This document shows, piece by piece, positions 1 through 5,652 of a stretch of 7,148 bases of DNA. The DNA lies in contig JAEWMM010000175.1 of the NCBI GenBank assembly GCA_023457175.1, positions 1 to 7,148 on the forward strand, written 5' to 3'. Both the position numbers and the translations under genes were made by a program. How positions within the stretch are numbered: the first letter of the stretch is position 1; each line of letters starts with the position of its first letter. The DNA comes from Bacillota bacterium (GTDB lineage Bacteria > Bacillota > Clostridia > Oscillospirales > Ruminococcaceae). The notes under the pieces were generated by a model that saw only the letters and a program-made list of their open reading frames with translations, ran no database searches and was not told the origin of the DNA.

Positions 1-227
1 GCCTTGGCATCAGCATTTTGCCGGAGCTGATCTTGCGGCGCATCCCTTACAAAATCGTCGCAAAAGAGCTGGAAATACCGGCCTACCGCCACATTGGGCT
101 GGCCATGCGCAGCCAAAAGTCGCTGCCCTGCGCCGCCAGACGCTTTTTAGACTATCTGCCCTATCGATATCGGGCGATGCCCCTGCCCGGCGTACAGGAA
201 GATATGCCGTCCGATATTCAGAAATAA
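1..227 (+). CDS. LysR-family transcriptional regulator, C-terminal fragment (5' end outside window)
   Basis: The reading frame is open from the left edge (first full codon at base 3) to a TAA at 225-227, giving 74 residues. The visible part reads LGISILPELILRR, then an IPAYRHIGLAMRS strand and an ARRFLDYL helix. This is the usual end of the LysR effector-binding domain (PF03466): a 'G.GIS.LPE' turn, a strand of the type 'R.IGL..R', then the last helix with 'A.RRFLDYL'. The winged-helix DNA-binding domain would lie upstream and is not seen. LysR proteins are usually tetrameric activators or repressors that respond to a small molecule; the ligand and target cannot be inferred from this end. About 20 residues trail the last helix and end in a charged tail, which is ordinary. 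A 400-bp gap and an inverted repeat separate it from the next gene, so it is probably not co-transcribed with the proteases. Family assignment is secure; function is not. Confidence 0.85.
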   Translation, partial: LGISILPELILRRIPYKIVAKELEIPAYRHIGLAMRSQKSLPCAARRFLDYLPYRYRAMPLPGVQEDMPSDIQK

Positions 228-236
228 AATCGGCTT

Positions 237-255
237 GGCCGGCAAAAAGCCGGTC
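237..255 (+). terminator. Short GC-rich hairpin just after the LysR gene, possible terminator
   Basis: GGCCGGC at 237-243 pairs with GCCGGTC at 249-255 (7 bp including one G-U) around a five-A loop, starting 10 bases after the LysR stop. The position suits a terminator, but the following bases are C-rich (GTCCTCCCCC) and there is no U-tract, so a classical intrinsic terminator is doubtful. Confidence 0.3.
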
Positions 256-397
256 GTCCTCCCCCGCTCGCGGCAGGGTCGGCAGGGCAACCCACTGCGC
301 GCACTTTCCGGGGCATGCAAAAGGATGGTTGCAGGTTTTCTTGAGTCCTGAAATCTGTTTACCGCACAGGATCGGTTTAAAATACCCTTGCATCAAC
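256..397. other. Gene-free stretch with no recognisable feature
   Basis: I see no credible coding frame with a ribosome binding site on either strand, no tRNA-like or riboswitch-like core, and no long repeat. Open frames crossing this stretch (a minus-strand one running back under the LysR gene) show no protein-family motif and look like shadows. It may be LysR 3' UTR or upstream regulatory DNA. Confidence 0.4.
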
Positions 398-437
398 GAC
401 GGCCCGCCTTTATCTTCAGATTTAAAGGCGGGCTGTC
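398..437. terminator. Strong 15-bp inverted repeat, possible terminator or RNA structure
   Basis: GACGGCCCGCCTTTA at 398-412 pairs with TAAAGGCGGGCTGTC at 423-437 over 15 base pairs, one of them G-U, with a 10-base loop. This is the most stable hairpin in the gap before the protease genes. Only a weak T-run (CCTTATG) follows on the + strand, and none follows on the - strand. It may terminate LysR read-through, protect a 3' end or be a protein-binding dyad. Confidence 0.45.
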
Positions 438-523
438 CTTATGTAAAAGCAGGTGTTTACACTTGCAAGGCCGCTGCCGCCGCGCTTTAGGCCGACAGAA
501 CCTTATAGGCGCAACCTTTCCTC

Positions 524-552
524 TCATATTTTCAGCGCGCTTTAAATATAAT
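524..552 (+). promoter_or_regulatory. Candidate promoter of the protease pair, resembling sigma-E (or a sigma-A -10 alone)
   Basis: TCATATTT at 524-531 fits the sporulation sigma-E -35 consensus KMATATT(T). AATATAAT at 545-552 agrees with the sigma-E -10 CATACAMT at six of eight positions. The ATA-to-ATA-box spacer is 16 bp, within the 16-18 bp usually quoted for clostridial sigma-E promoters. The same region contains a perfect sigma-A -10 (TATAAT, 547-552), but nothing like TTGACA lies 16-18 bp upstream of it. Start of transcription would fall near 558-560, leaving a leader of about 77 bases. Consensus sequences are from memory of Bacillus subtilis and Clostridioides difficile work; the match is by eye. 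Confidence 0.4.
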
Positions 553-553
553 G

Positions 554-578
554 GCTATATGCATAAATGCCGTATAGC
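554..578. repeat. Inverted repeat at the presumed transcript start of the protease pair
   Basis: GCTATA at 554-559 is complementary to TATAGC at 573-578, with an inner GCAT/ATGC pairing at 561-564 and 567-570. The dyad begins two bases after the candidate -10 box. It could be an operator or a small 5' UTR hairpin. It is AT-rich and short, so chance is possible. Confidence 0.3.
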
Positions 579-623
579 TGGGCGTTTACTGCATAGGAAA
601 GCCCCGCGTTAAACATGTTTTCG

Positions 624-639
624 GGAGGCGTAGGCTTTG
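624..639 (+). promoter_or_regulatory. Ribosome binding site fixing the TTG start of the first protease gene
   Basis: GGAGG at 624-628 lies 8 bases before TTG at 637. No in-frame ATG or GTG lies at a suitable distance, and the protein begun at TTG aligns end to end with the second copy, so the unusual start is well supported. Confidence 0.8.
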
Positions 640-2328
640 GATATCAATAATTTATATTCGCCCGATGTTGTAGATTTTTTTATGAGAAAAGACGCCTATT
701 TTGAGCGCTATATTTTGGAGCACCCCGGTCTGATCACCAGCCACACGGTCAGCGACACCCATATTATTTGCTACGCCACCGTTGAGGGCTATAGAGATAT
801 GGCTCGCTATATGGGCATTCAAAACGGAATTCCAAGCATCCTTGGCCTGTTGGGCCGGGCGGAGCTGGAGGCATCGGGCATCATCCAGATGCAGCAGCAG
901 CCTTATCTCGACCTTAAAGGGCAGGGCGTGCTGCTGGGCTTTATAGACACGGGCATCGACTACACAAAAAAAGTTTTTCAAAACCGGAGCGGCGCCAGCA
1001 AAATACAATTTATCTATGACCAGTCGGTTCCGGGAACGCCGCCGGAGGGCTTTCCGATTGGCGTTGAATATAACAATGCGCAGATTAATGCCGCACTGGC
1101 CTCCGAATCTCCTCTAAGCGTTCTGCCGCATGTCGACGAGGCGGGGCACGGCACTTTTTTAGCCTCGGTGGCAGCCGGTTCCGCCATCAGCGAGGAGGAC
1201 TTTATCGGCGCGGCGCCCGAATCGGATATTATCATGGTAAAGCTCAAGGAAGCTTACCCTTTTCTGCGTGAGCTGTTCTTCGTGCCGGAAGACCAGCGGA
1301 ATGCTTTTGAGGCCACCTCGGTCATGCTGGGCGTCGAATACATTATAAAAAAAGCGCGGGAGCTTAAACGCCCGGTGGTCATATGCATCGGGCTTGGTTC
1401 AAATTATGACAGCCACGACGGCACCAGCCCGCTGGAAGATTATTTATTCGATATTTCAAATATTCCGGGGGTTTGCGTCTGTGTGGCCGCCGGAAACGAA
1501 AGCCAGGCCAAGCACCATTATTACAACCGTTTTTCGCGTGACAGAACACCTGAAAACATCGATATTCAGGTCGGGCAAAATGCGGGAAATATTTGGGTCA
1601 TTGTTACAAACCGCCTCTCCGACATCATTTCGGTATCGGTGCGCTCTCCAACGGGCGAGCTGGTAAAACGGGTTCCGGCCAGGCCCATGCTTGTCCAGTC
1701 CACACAGCTTGTACTTGAAAAATCTGAGGTCACGGTGATGTATCAGTTCCCTGTCAGCAACAGCGGCGATCAGGTGACCATCGTTAAGATCCGCGACGCT
1801 ACCCCCGGCCTGTGGACCATTACGGCCTACGGCGATTTTATAATAGACGGCGCTATTCGCGCGTGGCTGCCCCTGACCGGCTTTATATCGCCAAACGTGG
1901 AATTTCTATCGTCCAACCCCTATAACACCATCACCTTTCCTGCCACCGGGCTGGGGCCGATATGCTGCGGCGCTTATAACAGCATCCGCAACATTTTATA
2001 CCCCCTGTCCTCCTGGGGCCCGACGAGAATACAAAGCGAAATGCCCGACCTGCTGGCGCGCGGTTACCAGATCGGGGGCATTTACCCCAACGGATTTGGC
2101 TATATGAGCGGCACGAGCTGCGCTGCGGCCATCACCTCCGGCGCATGTGCGCTGCTGATGCAATGGGCCATTGTAAAGGGGAACGACTTTGGCTTTTGCA
2201 CCCCCGCAGTCAAGGCCTATCTTATCCGGGGCTGTAACCGTAACGAGCTGGTGATCTACCCTAATAACCAGTGGGGATATGGTATGCTCAACCTGACGCG
2301 ATCCTTTTATTACAAGCGCGAGCTGTAG
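637..2328 (+). CDS. Csp-type subtilisin-like serine protease (S8 family), first of a tandem pair
   Basis: A 563-aa peptidase-S8 protein of the Csp type, known from clostridial spores, where CspB cleaves the propeptide of the cortex hydrolase SleC. Length matches Csp proteases (about 565 aa). Layout: a prodomain (about 1-88) with no signal peptide; Asp104 in FIDTGID; His171 in GHGTFLAS; oxyanion Asn287 in AAGNES; an inserted beta-rich segment (about 305-415, NIDIQVG to RAWLPL) matching the Csp jelly-roll; and Ser494 in SGTSCAAA. All four active-site residues are present, so this is not a pseudoprotease of the C. difficile CspC kind. Oddities: PDLLARG (Arg475) replaces the usual PDLVAPG, Cys495 follows the nucleophile, and a Cys-Cys pair sits near 443. 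Lack of an export signal fits action inside the cell or spore. The S8/Csp family is firm. A germination role is inferred; many gut clostridia carry similar proteases of unknown role and no sleC is seen nearby. Confidence 0.92.
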   Translation: MDINNLYSPDVVDFFMRKDAYFERYILEHPGLITSHTVSDTHIICYATVEGYRDMARYMGIQNGIPSILGLLGRAELEASGIIQMQQQPYLDLKGQGVLLGFIDTGIDYTKKVFQNRSGASKIQFIYDQSVPGTPPEGFPIGVEYNNAQINAALASESPLSVLPHVDEAGHGTFLASVAAGSAISEEDFIGAAPESDIIMVKLKEAYPFLRELFFVPEDQRNAFEATSVMLGVEYIIKKARELKRPVVICIGLGSNYDSHDGTSPLEDYLFDISNIPGVCVCVAAGNESQAKHHYYNRFSRDRTPENIDIQVGQNAGNIWVIVTNRLSDIISVSVRSPTGELVKRVPARPMLVQSTQLVLEKSEVTVMYQFPVSNSGDQVTIVKIRDATPGLWTITAYGDFIIDGAIRAWLPLTGFISPNVEFLSSNPYNTITFPATGLGPICCGAYNSIRNILYPLSSWGPTRIQSEMPDLLARGYQIGGIYPNGFGYMSGTSCAAAITSGACALLMQWAIVKGNDFGFCTPAVKAYLIRGCNRNELVIYPNNQWGYGMLNLTRSFYYKREL

Positions 2329-2348
2329 GCAACGGGATACCCTACAGG
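2322..2348 (+). other. Hairpin across the stop codon of the first protease gene
   Basis: CTGTAGG at 2323-2329 pairs perfectly with CCTACAG at 2341-2347, plus a flanking G-U pair. The TAG stop codon (2326-2328) lies in the left arm and the loop is 11 bases. No T-run follows, so it should not end transcription. It may affect mRNA stability or coupling between the two protease genes. Confidence 0.4.
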
Positions 2349-2393
2349 TCCCCGCTTATACACATGCCGTATCGGCGCTGCTACGCCGGTCTG

Positions 2394-2411
2394 AAGGGAG
2401 GCGTTTTTTTG
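2394..2411 (+). promoter_or_regulatory. Ribosome binding site fixing the TTG start of the second protease gene
   Basis: AAGGGAGG at 2394-2401 stands 7 bases before TTG at 2409. An in-frame ATG at 2271 would overlap the end of the first gene and add 46 residues with no counterpart in the first copy. The TTG start gives a protein whose first residues (LYAPDIVDFIIRKDAY) align with residue 6 onward of the paralog (LYSPDVVDFFMRKDAY). Confidence 0.85.
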
Positions 2412-4106
2412 GATCAAGACGCACTGTACGCGCCGGATATTGTTGATTTTATTATCAGAAAAGATGCTTATTATGATCAGATGATTTTAAACCACCCCGG
2501 CCTTATCACAAGCTATACCATCAAAGGCGCCTATATCCTCTGTTATGCCAAGGTTGAGGACTACAACGAAATGATCACCTACATGGGCACCGATTTCATC
2601 AACAGTGTGCCGACAGTGCTGGGGCTCACTATTCGCCCCAGCCTCGAATCGGCGGCTATTATTCAGGTGCAGCAGCAGCCCTACCTCAACCTGAGCGGCG
2701 ACGGCGTGCTCATCGGCTTTGTGGATACCGGCATCGATTATACGCAGCCGGTTTTTAAACACCCGGACGGCACCAGCAAGATCAGATACATCTACGATCA
2801 GACCATTCCCGGCACACCGCCGGGCGGCTTGCCACTGGGCACGGAATATACCAACGAACAGATCAACGCCGCACTGTCGTCAGAAAACCCTTATGAAATT
2901 GTTCCGCACCGGGATGAGGTGGGACATGGCACCTTTCTCGCCTCGACCGCGGCCGCCAGCGCTGTCGGCGATTTTATCGGCGCTGCGCCCAATGCCGAAA
3001 TTATTATGGTAAAGCTCAAAAAGGCCTATCCATTTTATCTGCGGCGCTTTGTGGTGCCGCAGGAGCAGGAAAATGCTTTTGAGGCCTCTTTTCTGATGCT
3101 GGGCGTTGAATATATTATGCAAAAAGCCGTCGAGCTGCACCGTCCGGTCGTAATATGCATTGGTTTGGGTTCGGATTATGACAGCCACGACGGCTTTAGC
3201 CCCTGCGAGGATTATCTGTATACCATCGCCGCCATACCCGGCGTATGCCTCTGCACCTCAGCCGGAAATGAAAACCAGACCAAGCGCCACTTTTATAAAA
3301 AATTTTCGCCCGACAAAGAACCGATCGACATTGATATCCGGGCGGGAGAGGACGCCGGGGATATCTTTATGGTGATCACAAATACCATCAGCGACAGAAC
3401 CTCGGTATCGCTGCGTTCCCCGACCGGCGAGCTGGTCGGGCGGGTACCGGCCAAGGCTGCCTATACGCTGACCACCCGTCTTGTGTTGGAGCATTCGGAG
3501 GTCAGCATCTCCTATCATTTTCCGATTGAAGGCAGCGGCGATCAGGTGACCATTGTCAAAATACTCAACGCCACCCCCGGCATATGGACCGTCACCGTAT
3601 ATGGCGATATTATTCTTAACGGCACCATACAGGCGTGGCTGCCATTGGTGGGGTTTGTTTCGCCAAGCGTGGAGTTTTTAACCTCCGATCCCTACTATAC
3701 CATTACCTATCCCGCCACGGGAATGGGCACGATACGCTGCGGCGCCACCGATTCCGGCAGCGATTCACTCTACCCCATGTCCTCCTGGGGCCCCACGCGC
3801 ATAACCCCTCTGGCGCCCGACCTTGTGGCGCCGGGCTACCAGATAGGCGGCATCTACCCTTCCGGATATGGTTATATGAGCGGCACAAGCATTGCTGCCG
3901 CCATCACCTCGGGGGCCTGCGCGCTGCTGCTGCAATGGGCCATCATCAACGGCAACGACCTAGGCTTCAGTACCTCTGCAATCAACGCCTATCTGGTGCG
4001 GGGGTGCCAGCGCAGCGACGACATGACCTACCCCAATTCGCAATGGGGCTTTGGCGCCTTAAACCTGCTGCAAACCTTTTATTATATGCGCGAGCTTTCT
4101 CCCTGA
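2409..4106 (+). CDS. Csp-type subtilisin-like serine protease (S8 family), second of a tandem pair
   Basis: A 565-aa paralog of the preceding protein, roughly two-thirds identical by eye along its whole length, starting 80 bp after its stop. Prodomain about 1-90, no signal peptide. Active site: Asp106 in FVDTGID, His173 in GHGTFLAS, Asn287 in SAGNEN, Ser494 in SGTSIAAA. A beta-rich insert (about 305-415, IDIDIRAG to QAWLPL) matches the jelly-roll domain that locks the Csp prodomain to the core. The approach to the nucleophile is canonical (PDLVAPGYQIG), unlike the first copy, so this is the better candidate for full activity. The lack of a promoter between the two genes and the short gap suggest co-transcription. 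Csp proteins of C. perfringens are likewise encoded side by side (CspA, CspB, CspC), which makes a germination-protease pair reasonable; which member this corresponds to cannot be told. Two hairpins after the stop probably end the transcript. Confidence 0.93.
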   Translation: MDQDALYAPDIVDFIIRKDAYYDQMILNHPGLITSYTIKGAYILCYAKVEDYNEMITYMGTDFINSVPTVLGLTIRPSLESAAIIQVQQQPYLNLSGDGVLIGFVDTGIDYTQPVFKHPDGTSKIRYIYDQTIPGTPPGGLPLGTEYTNEQINAALSSENPYEIVPHRDEVGHGTFLASTAAASAVGDFIGAAPNAEIIMVKLKKAYPFYLRRFVVPQEQENAFEASFLMLGVEYIMQKAVELHRPVVICIGLGSDYDSHDGFSPCEDYLYTIAAIPGVCLCTSAGNENQTKRHFYKKFSPDKEPIDIDIRAGEDAGDIFMVITNTISDRTSVSLRSPTGELVGRVPAKAAYTLTTRLVLEHSEVSISYHFPIEGSGDQVTIVKILNATPGIWTVTVYGDIILNGTIQAWLPLVGFVSPSVEFLTSDPYYTITYPATGMGTIRCGATDSGSDSLYPMSSWGPTRITPLAPDLVAPGYQIGGIYPSGYGYMSGTSIAAAITSGACALLLQWAIINGNDLGFSTSAINAYLVRGCQRSDDMTYPNSQWGFGALNLLQTFYYMRELSP

Positions 4107-4128
4107 CGGCCAATATCGAATTGTCGCC

Positions 4129-4162
4129 AGACGGTATCAGATTCGCTAGCGCTATGCCGTCT
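4129..4162 (+). other. Hairpin downstream of the protease pair
   Basis: AGACGGTAT at 4129-4137 pairs with ATGCCGTCT at 4154-4162 (9 bp, one G-U). The loop contains the palindrome CGCTAGCG at 4144-4151. It starts 22 bases after the second protease stop and directly precedes the next hairpin, so the two may act together as transcript 3'-end structures. Confidence 0.4.
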
Positions 4163-4164
4163 TG

Positions 4165-4196
4165 AGGCGGGAACGGATTGACGTTCCCGCCTTATA
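4165..4196 (+). terminator. Probable intrinsic terminator of the protease operon
   Basis: AGGCGGGAACG at 4165-4175 pairs perfectly with CGTTCCCGCCT at 4182-4192, with a six-base loop, followed by TATAATATT. The stem is strong and compact; the tail is AT-rich but not a clean T-run. Position 60 bases after the stop, before an independent promoter, supports the call. Confidence 0.6.
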
Positions 4197-4333
4197 ATAT
4201 TGGGGGAAATTTGTAATATGTAGCGTATATTTTTGATATTCATTAAGCAAAACGCCGGATTTTATGTGAAAGCGAATTCCATGTGTAAGCAACATCACTA
4301 GAGCGCGCATAATATTTCTGTTATTCCGGTGTA

Positions 4334-4363
4334 TTGACACGCTGTTGATCATAATGCTATTCT
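4334..4363 (+). promoter_or_regulatory. Sigma-A-type promoter of the LacI-family gene
   Basis: A perfect -35 TTGACA at 4334-4339, an 18-bp spacer and an extended -10, TGC followed by TATTCT (4358-4363). Transcription would begin near 4370, right at the left edge of the double operator. Confidence 0.75.
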
Positions 4364-4371
4364 AAGTATGT

Positions 4372-4394
4372 AAAACGTTTGCGCGAAAACGTTT
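4372..4394. promoter_or_regulatory. Double LacI-type operator overlapping the transcription start
   Basis: The 9-mer AAAACGTTT occurs twice, at 4372-4380 and 4386-4394, separated by GCGCG. Each has the central CG flanked by A and T runs that is typical of LacI/PurR/CcpA-family sites. Centres are 14 bp apart, too close for two dimers on separate 16-bp sites, so they may be alternative registers or a composite site. Placement at about +1 to +25 suits repression by blocking RNA polymerase, most simply autorepression by the gene that follows. Confidence 0.65.
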
Positions 4395-4410
4395 AGTGCC
4401 AATATCAGGA

Positions 4411-4427
4411 AAGGAGTGGTCATCTTG
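4411..4427 (+). promoter_or_regulatory. Ribosome binding site fixing the TTG start of the LacI-family gene
   Basis: AAGGAG at 4411-4416 lies 8 bases before TTG at 4425. The alternative GTG at 4416 overlaps this site and would add three residues ahead of the usual family start (xIKTIAQ...), so TTG is preferred. Confidence 0.8.
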
Positions 4428-5435
4428 TCTATTAAAACAATCGCTCAAATGACCGGTCTTTCCATCACGACGGTCTCGCACGCCATCAACGGCACCCGCG
4501 CCGTCTCGCAGCACAGCAAGCAGCTGGTTGAAGAAGCGGTCAAAAAGATTGGCTACAAGCCAAATCTGGCGGCGCAGATGCTTAAAACCAACCGTTCGCA
4601 CATCATTGCGCTGATTATTCCGAGCACCGAGCCCAACAACTCGACGAACTGCTTTTTCTTCGACGTCTTAAACGGCGCGCGGGAGCAGCTTCATGCCAGC
4701 GGCTATGACCTCATGGTTGCCACCTATACCGAGCGGGAGAGTGAGAAGCATCTGGCCAATCTTCAAGTGCTGGAAAAAAGGCTGGTCGACGGGGTGCTGC
4801 TTGTTCCGTTTGACCGCAACGCCGCCTCTCTGGCCGAAATACGGTCGCTGGGCATTCCGATTGTGCTGGTGGACCGCCGTGTGGAAAACTGCAGCCTGCC
4901 GAGCGTTTATTCCGACAACCTTGAGGGCGCGCGAAAGGTTGTGCATCTGCTGGCGCAAGGCGGCAGAAAGCGCATTGCATTTTTATGCGGCAATTGTGAA
5001 TTCTCTACCTCTTACGACCGCCACCTTGGATTTCTTCAGGGTATGAAGGAAGCCGGACTGCCGGTAGATGAGGACTTAATTTTCATCAATCTGCCCTATC
5101 AGCTCCAGACCGGCAGGGACATTGCCCCGACGCTGCTCAAAAGCGGCATAGACGCTGTTTTTTCAGCGAATAATGTTTTGCTGATGGGGCTTTTGCAATA
5201 TTTTTCCGAGCATGGCGTCTCGGTGCCGCGCGACGTTTCGGTCGTGGGGTTTGACGATTATGACTGGATGGACATTGCTTCGCCGCCGGTCACCGCCACC
5301 TTCCAGGACCCTTATCGCATGGGCTGCGAGGCGGCCCGGCTGATGCTCGAAACGCTTGAGGGTAAGGCCACCCACAACCGCCGCATCACATTGCCCTGCG
5401 AACTCGTTCTGCGCGAATCGCACAAAATTCGGTAG
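4425..5435 (+). CDS. LacI-family transcriptional regulator
   Basis: A 336-aa protein of normal LacI/GalR length. Residues 3-27 form the helix-turn-helix (IKTIAQMTGLSITTVSHAING). GYKPNLAAQML (43-53) is the linker and hinge helix, with Leu53 at the place of the residue that wedges into the central CG of operators. The rest is a periplasmic-binding-protein-like sensor ending in the usual SVVGFDDYDWMDIASPPVT strand-turn and LPCELVLRES. At the recognition-helix positions that set specificity it carries Ile14, Thr15 and His19. The His resembles PurR, in keeping with the AAACGTTTGCG-like sequence upstream. It has its own promoter with two AAAACGTTT sites, so autorepression is likely. Its position 218 bp before a TRAP operon with a related site suggests that it controls that operon. 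The effector is unknown but is usually a sugar or a sugar derivative in this family. Confidence 0.93.
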   Translation: MSIKTIAQMTGLSITTVSHAINGTRAVSQHSKQLVEEAVKKIGYKPNLAAQMLKTNRSHIIALIIPSTEPNNSTNCFFFDVLNGAREQLHASGYDLMVATYTERESEKHLANLQVLEKRLVDGVLLVPFDRNAASLAEIRSLGIPIVLVDRRVENCSLPSVYSDNLEGARKVVHLLAQGGRKRIAFLCGNCEFSTSYDRHLGFLQGMKEAGLPVDEDLIFINLPYQLQTGRDIAPTLLKSGIDAVFSANNVLLMGLLQYFSEHGVSVPRDVSVVGFDDYDWMDIASPPVTATFQDPYRMGCEAARLMLETLEGKATHNRRITLPCELVLRESHKIR

Positions 5436-5465
5436 CGCGCCGGGTCTCTAAAGCACGGGGCGGAC

Positions 5466-5480
5466 TGCAAACGGTTTTGC
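5466..5480. promoter_or_regulatory. Candidate LacI/CcpA-type operator upstream of the TRAP operon
   Basis: TGCAAACGGTTTTGC agrees with the catabolite/LacI-type pattern TGNAANCGNTNNCA except at its last two positions, and shares the AAACG core with the sites before the regulator gene. It lies about 30 bases after the regulator stop and roughly 95 bases before the presumed -35 of dctP. It could be bound by the neighbouring regulator or by CcpA. Confidence 0.45.
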
Positions 5481-5482
5481 CC

Positions 5483-5516
5483 TGTAATGCAGAGAACGAA
5501 AGCGGCTGCCATTACA
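5483..5516. other. Inverted repeat between the LacI-family gene and dctP
   Basis: TGTAATGCAG at 5483-5492 pairs with CTGCCATTACA at 5506-5516 (10 bp with one bulged C). No T-run follows, so it may be a weak 3'-end hairpin of the regulator transcript or a dyad for a DNA-binding protein. Confidence 0.35.
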
Positions 5517-5559
5517 ACCATGCAGGACTAAAAAAGCCGCGCCGCAAAATACCCGTGCA

Positions 5560-5588
5560 TTGGCCCGAAATTTCGTAGACGATACAAT
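5560..5588 (+). promoter_or_regulatory. Candidate promoter of the TRAP transporter operon
   Basis: TTGGCC (5560-5565), a 17-bp spacer and TACAAT (5583-5588). The -35 is only partly conserved. A perfect palindrome, CGAAATTTCG (5566-5575), fills the start of the spacer and could be an operator. The leader would be about 58 bases, with AGGAGG at 5639-5644 eight bases before the ATG. Confidence 0.5.
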
Positions 5589-5652
5589 AAGGTCGCAATC
5601 CGCCCTATTCGGGGCAGGTTGATAATAAAGACAAACTTAGGAGGAACGAATA

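Larger units (their letters stand above)
637..4106 (+). repeat. Tandem gene duplication (two csp-like genes)
   Basis: The two genes share start codon type, ribosome binding site, domain order and motif positions (Asn287 and Ser494 have the same numbering in both). Only small indels separate them: two extra residues in copy 2 near position 60 and two fewer after the His motif. Silent positions differ almost everywhere, apart from short islands such as the codons for YDSHDG and GDQVTI, so the duplication is old rather than recent. Confidence 0.85.

Noticed and set aside
10..396. 128-aa open frame on the minus strand under the LysR end
   Set aside because: It overlaps a clear LysR C-terminus, shows no family motif and has no convincing ribosome binding site, so it is a shadow frame.
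256..397. Possible structured RNA or riboswitch in the gap after LysR
   Set aside because: Several short pairings can be drawn, but no known conserved core (T-box, cobalamin, SAM, 6S, SRP or tmRNA) could be recognised.
388..612. 74-aa open frame on the plus strand in the gap before the proteases
   Set aside because: It runs through the inverted repeat and the candidate promoter, is rich in Arg and Cys without pattern, and lacks a ribosome binding site.
2271..2408. Upstream ATG extension of the second protease gene
   Set aside because: It overlaps the first gene and its stop, adds residues with no counterpart in the paralog, and ignores the strong ribosome binding site before TTG at 2409.
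3635..4165. 176-aa overlapping open frame within the second protease gene
   Set aside because: It is a +1 shadow of a gene with intact protease motifs; its composition is skewed and no domain is seen.
4152..4352. 66-aa minus-strand open frame between the proteases and the LacI-family gene
   Set aside because: It covers the terminator and the -35 region of the regulator promoter and has no recognisable motif.
4416..4424. GTG start for the LacI-family gene
   Set aside because: The GTG overlaps the ribosome binding site; TTG at 4425 has normal spacing and gives the usual N-terminus.
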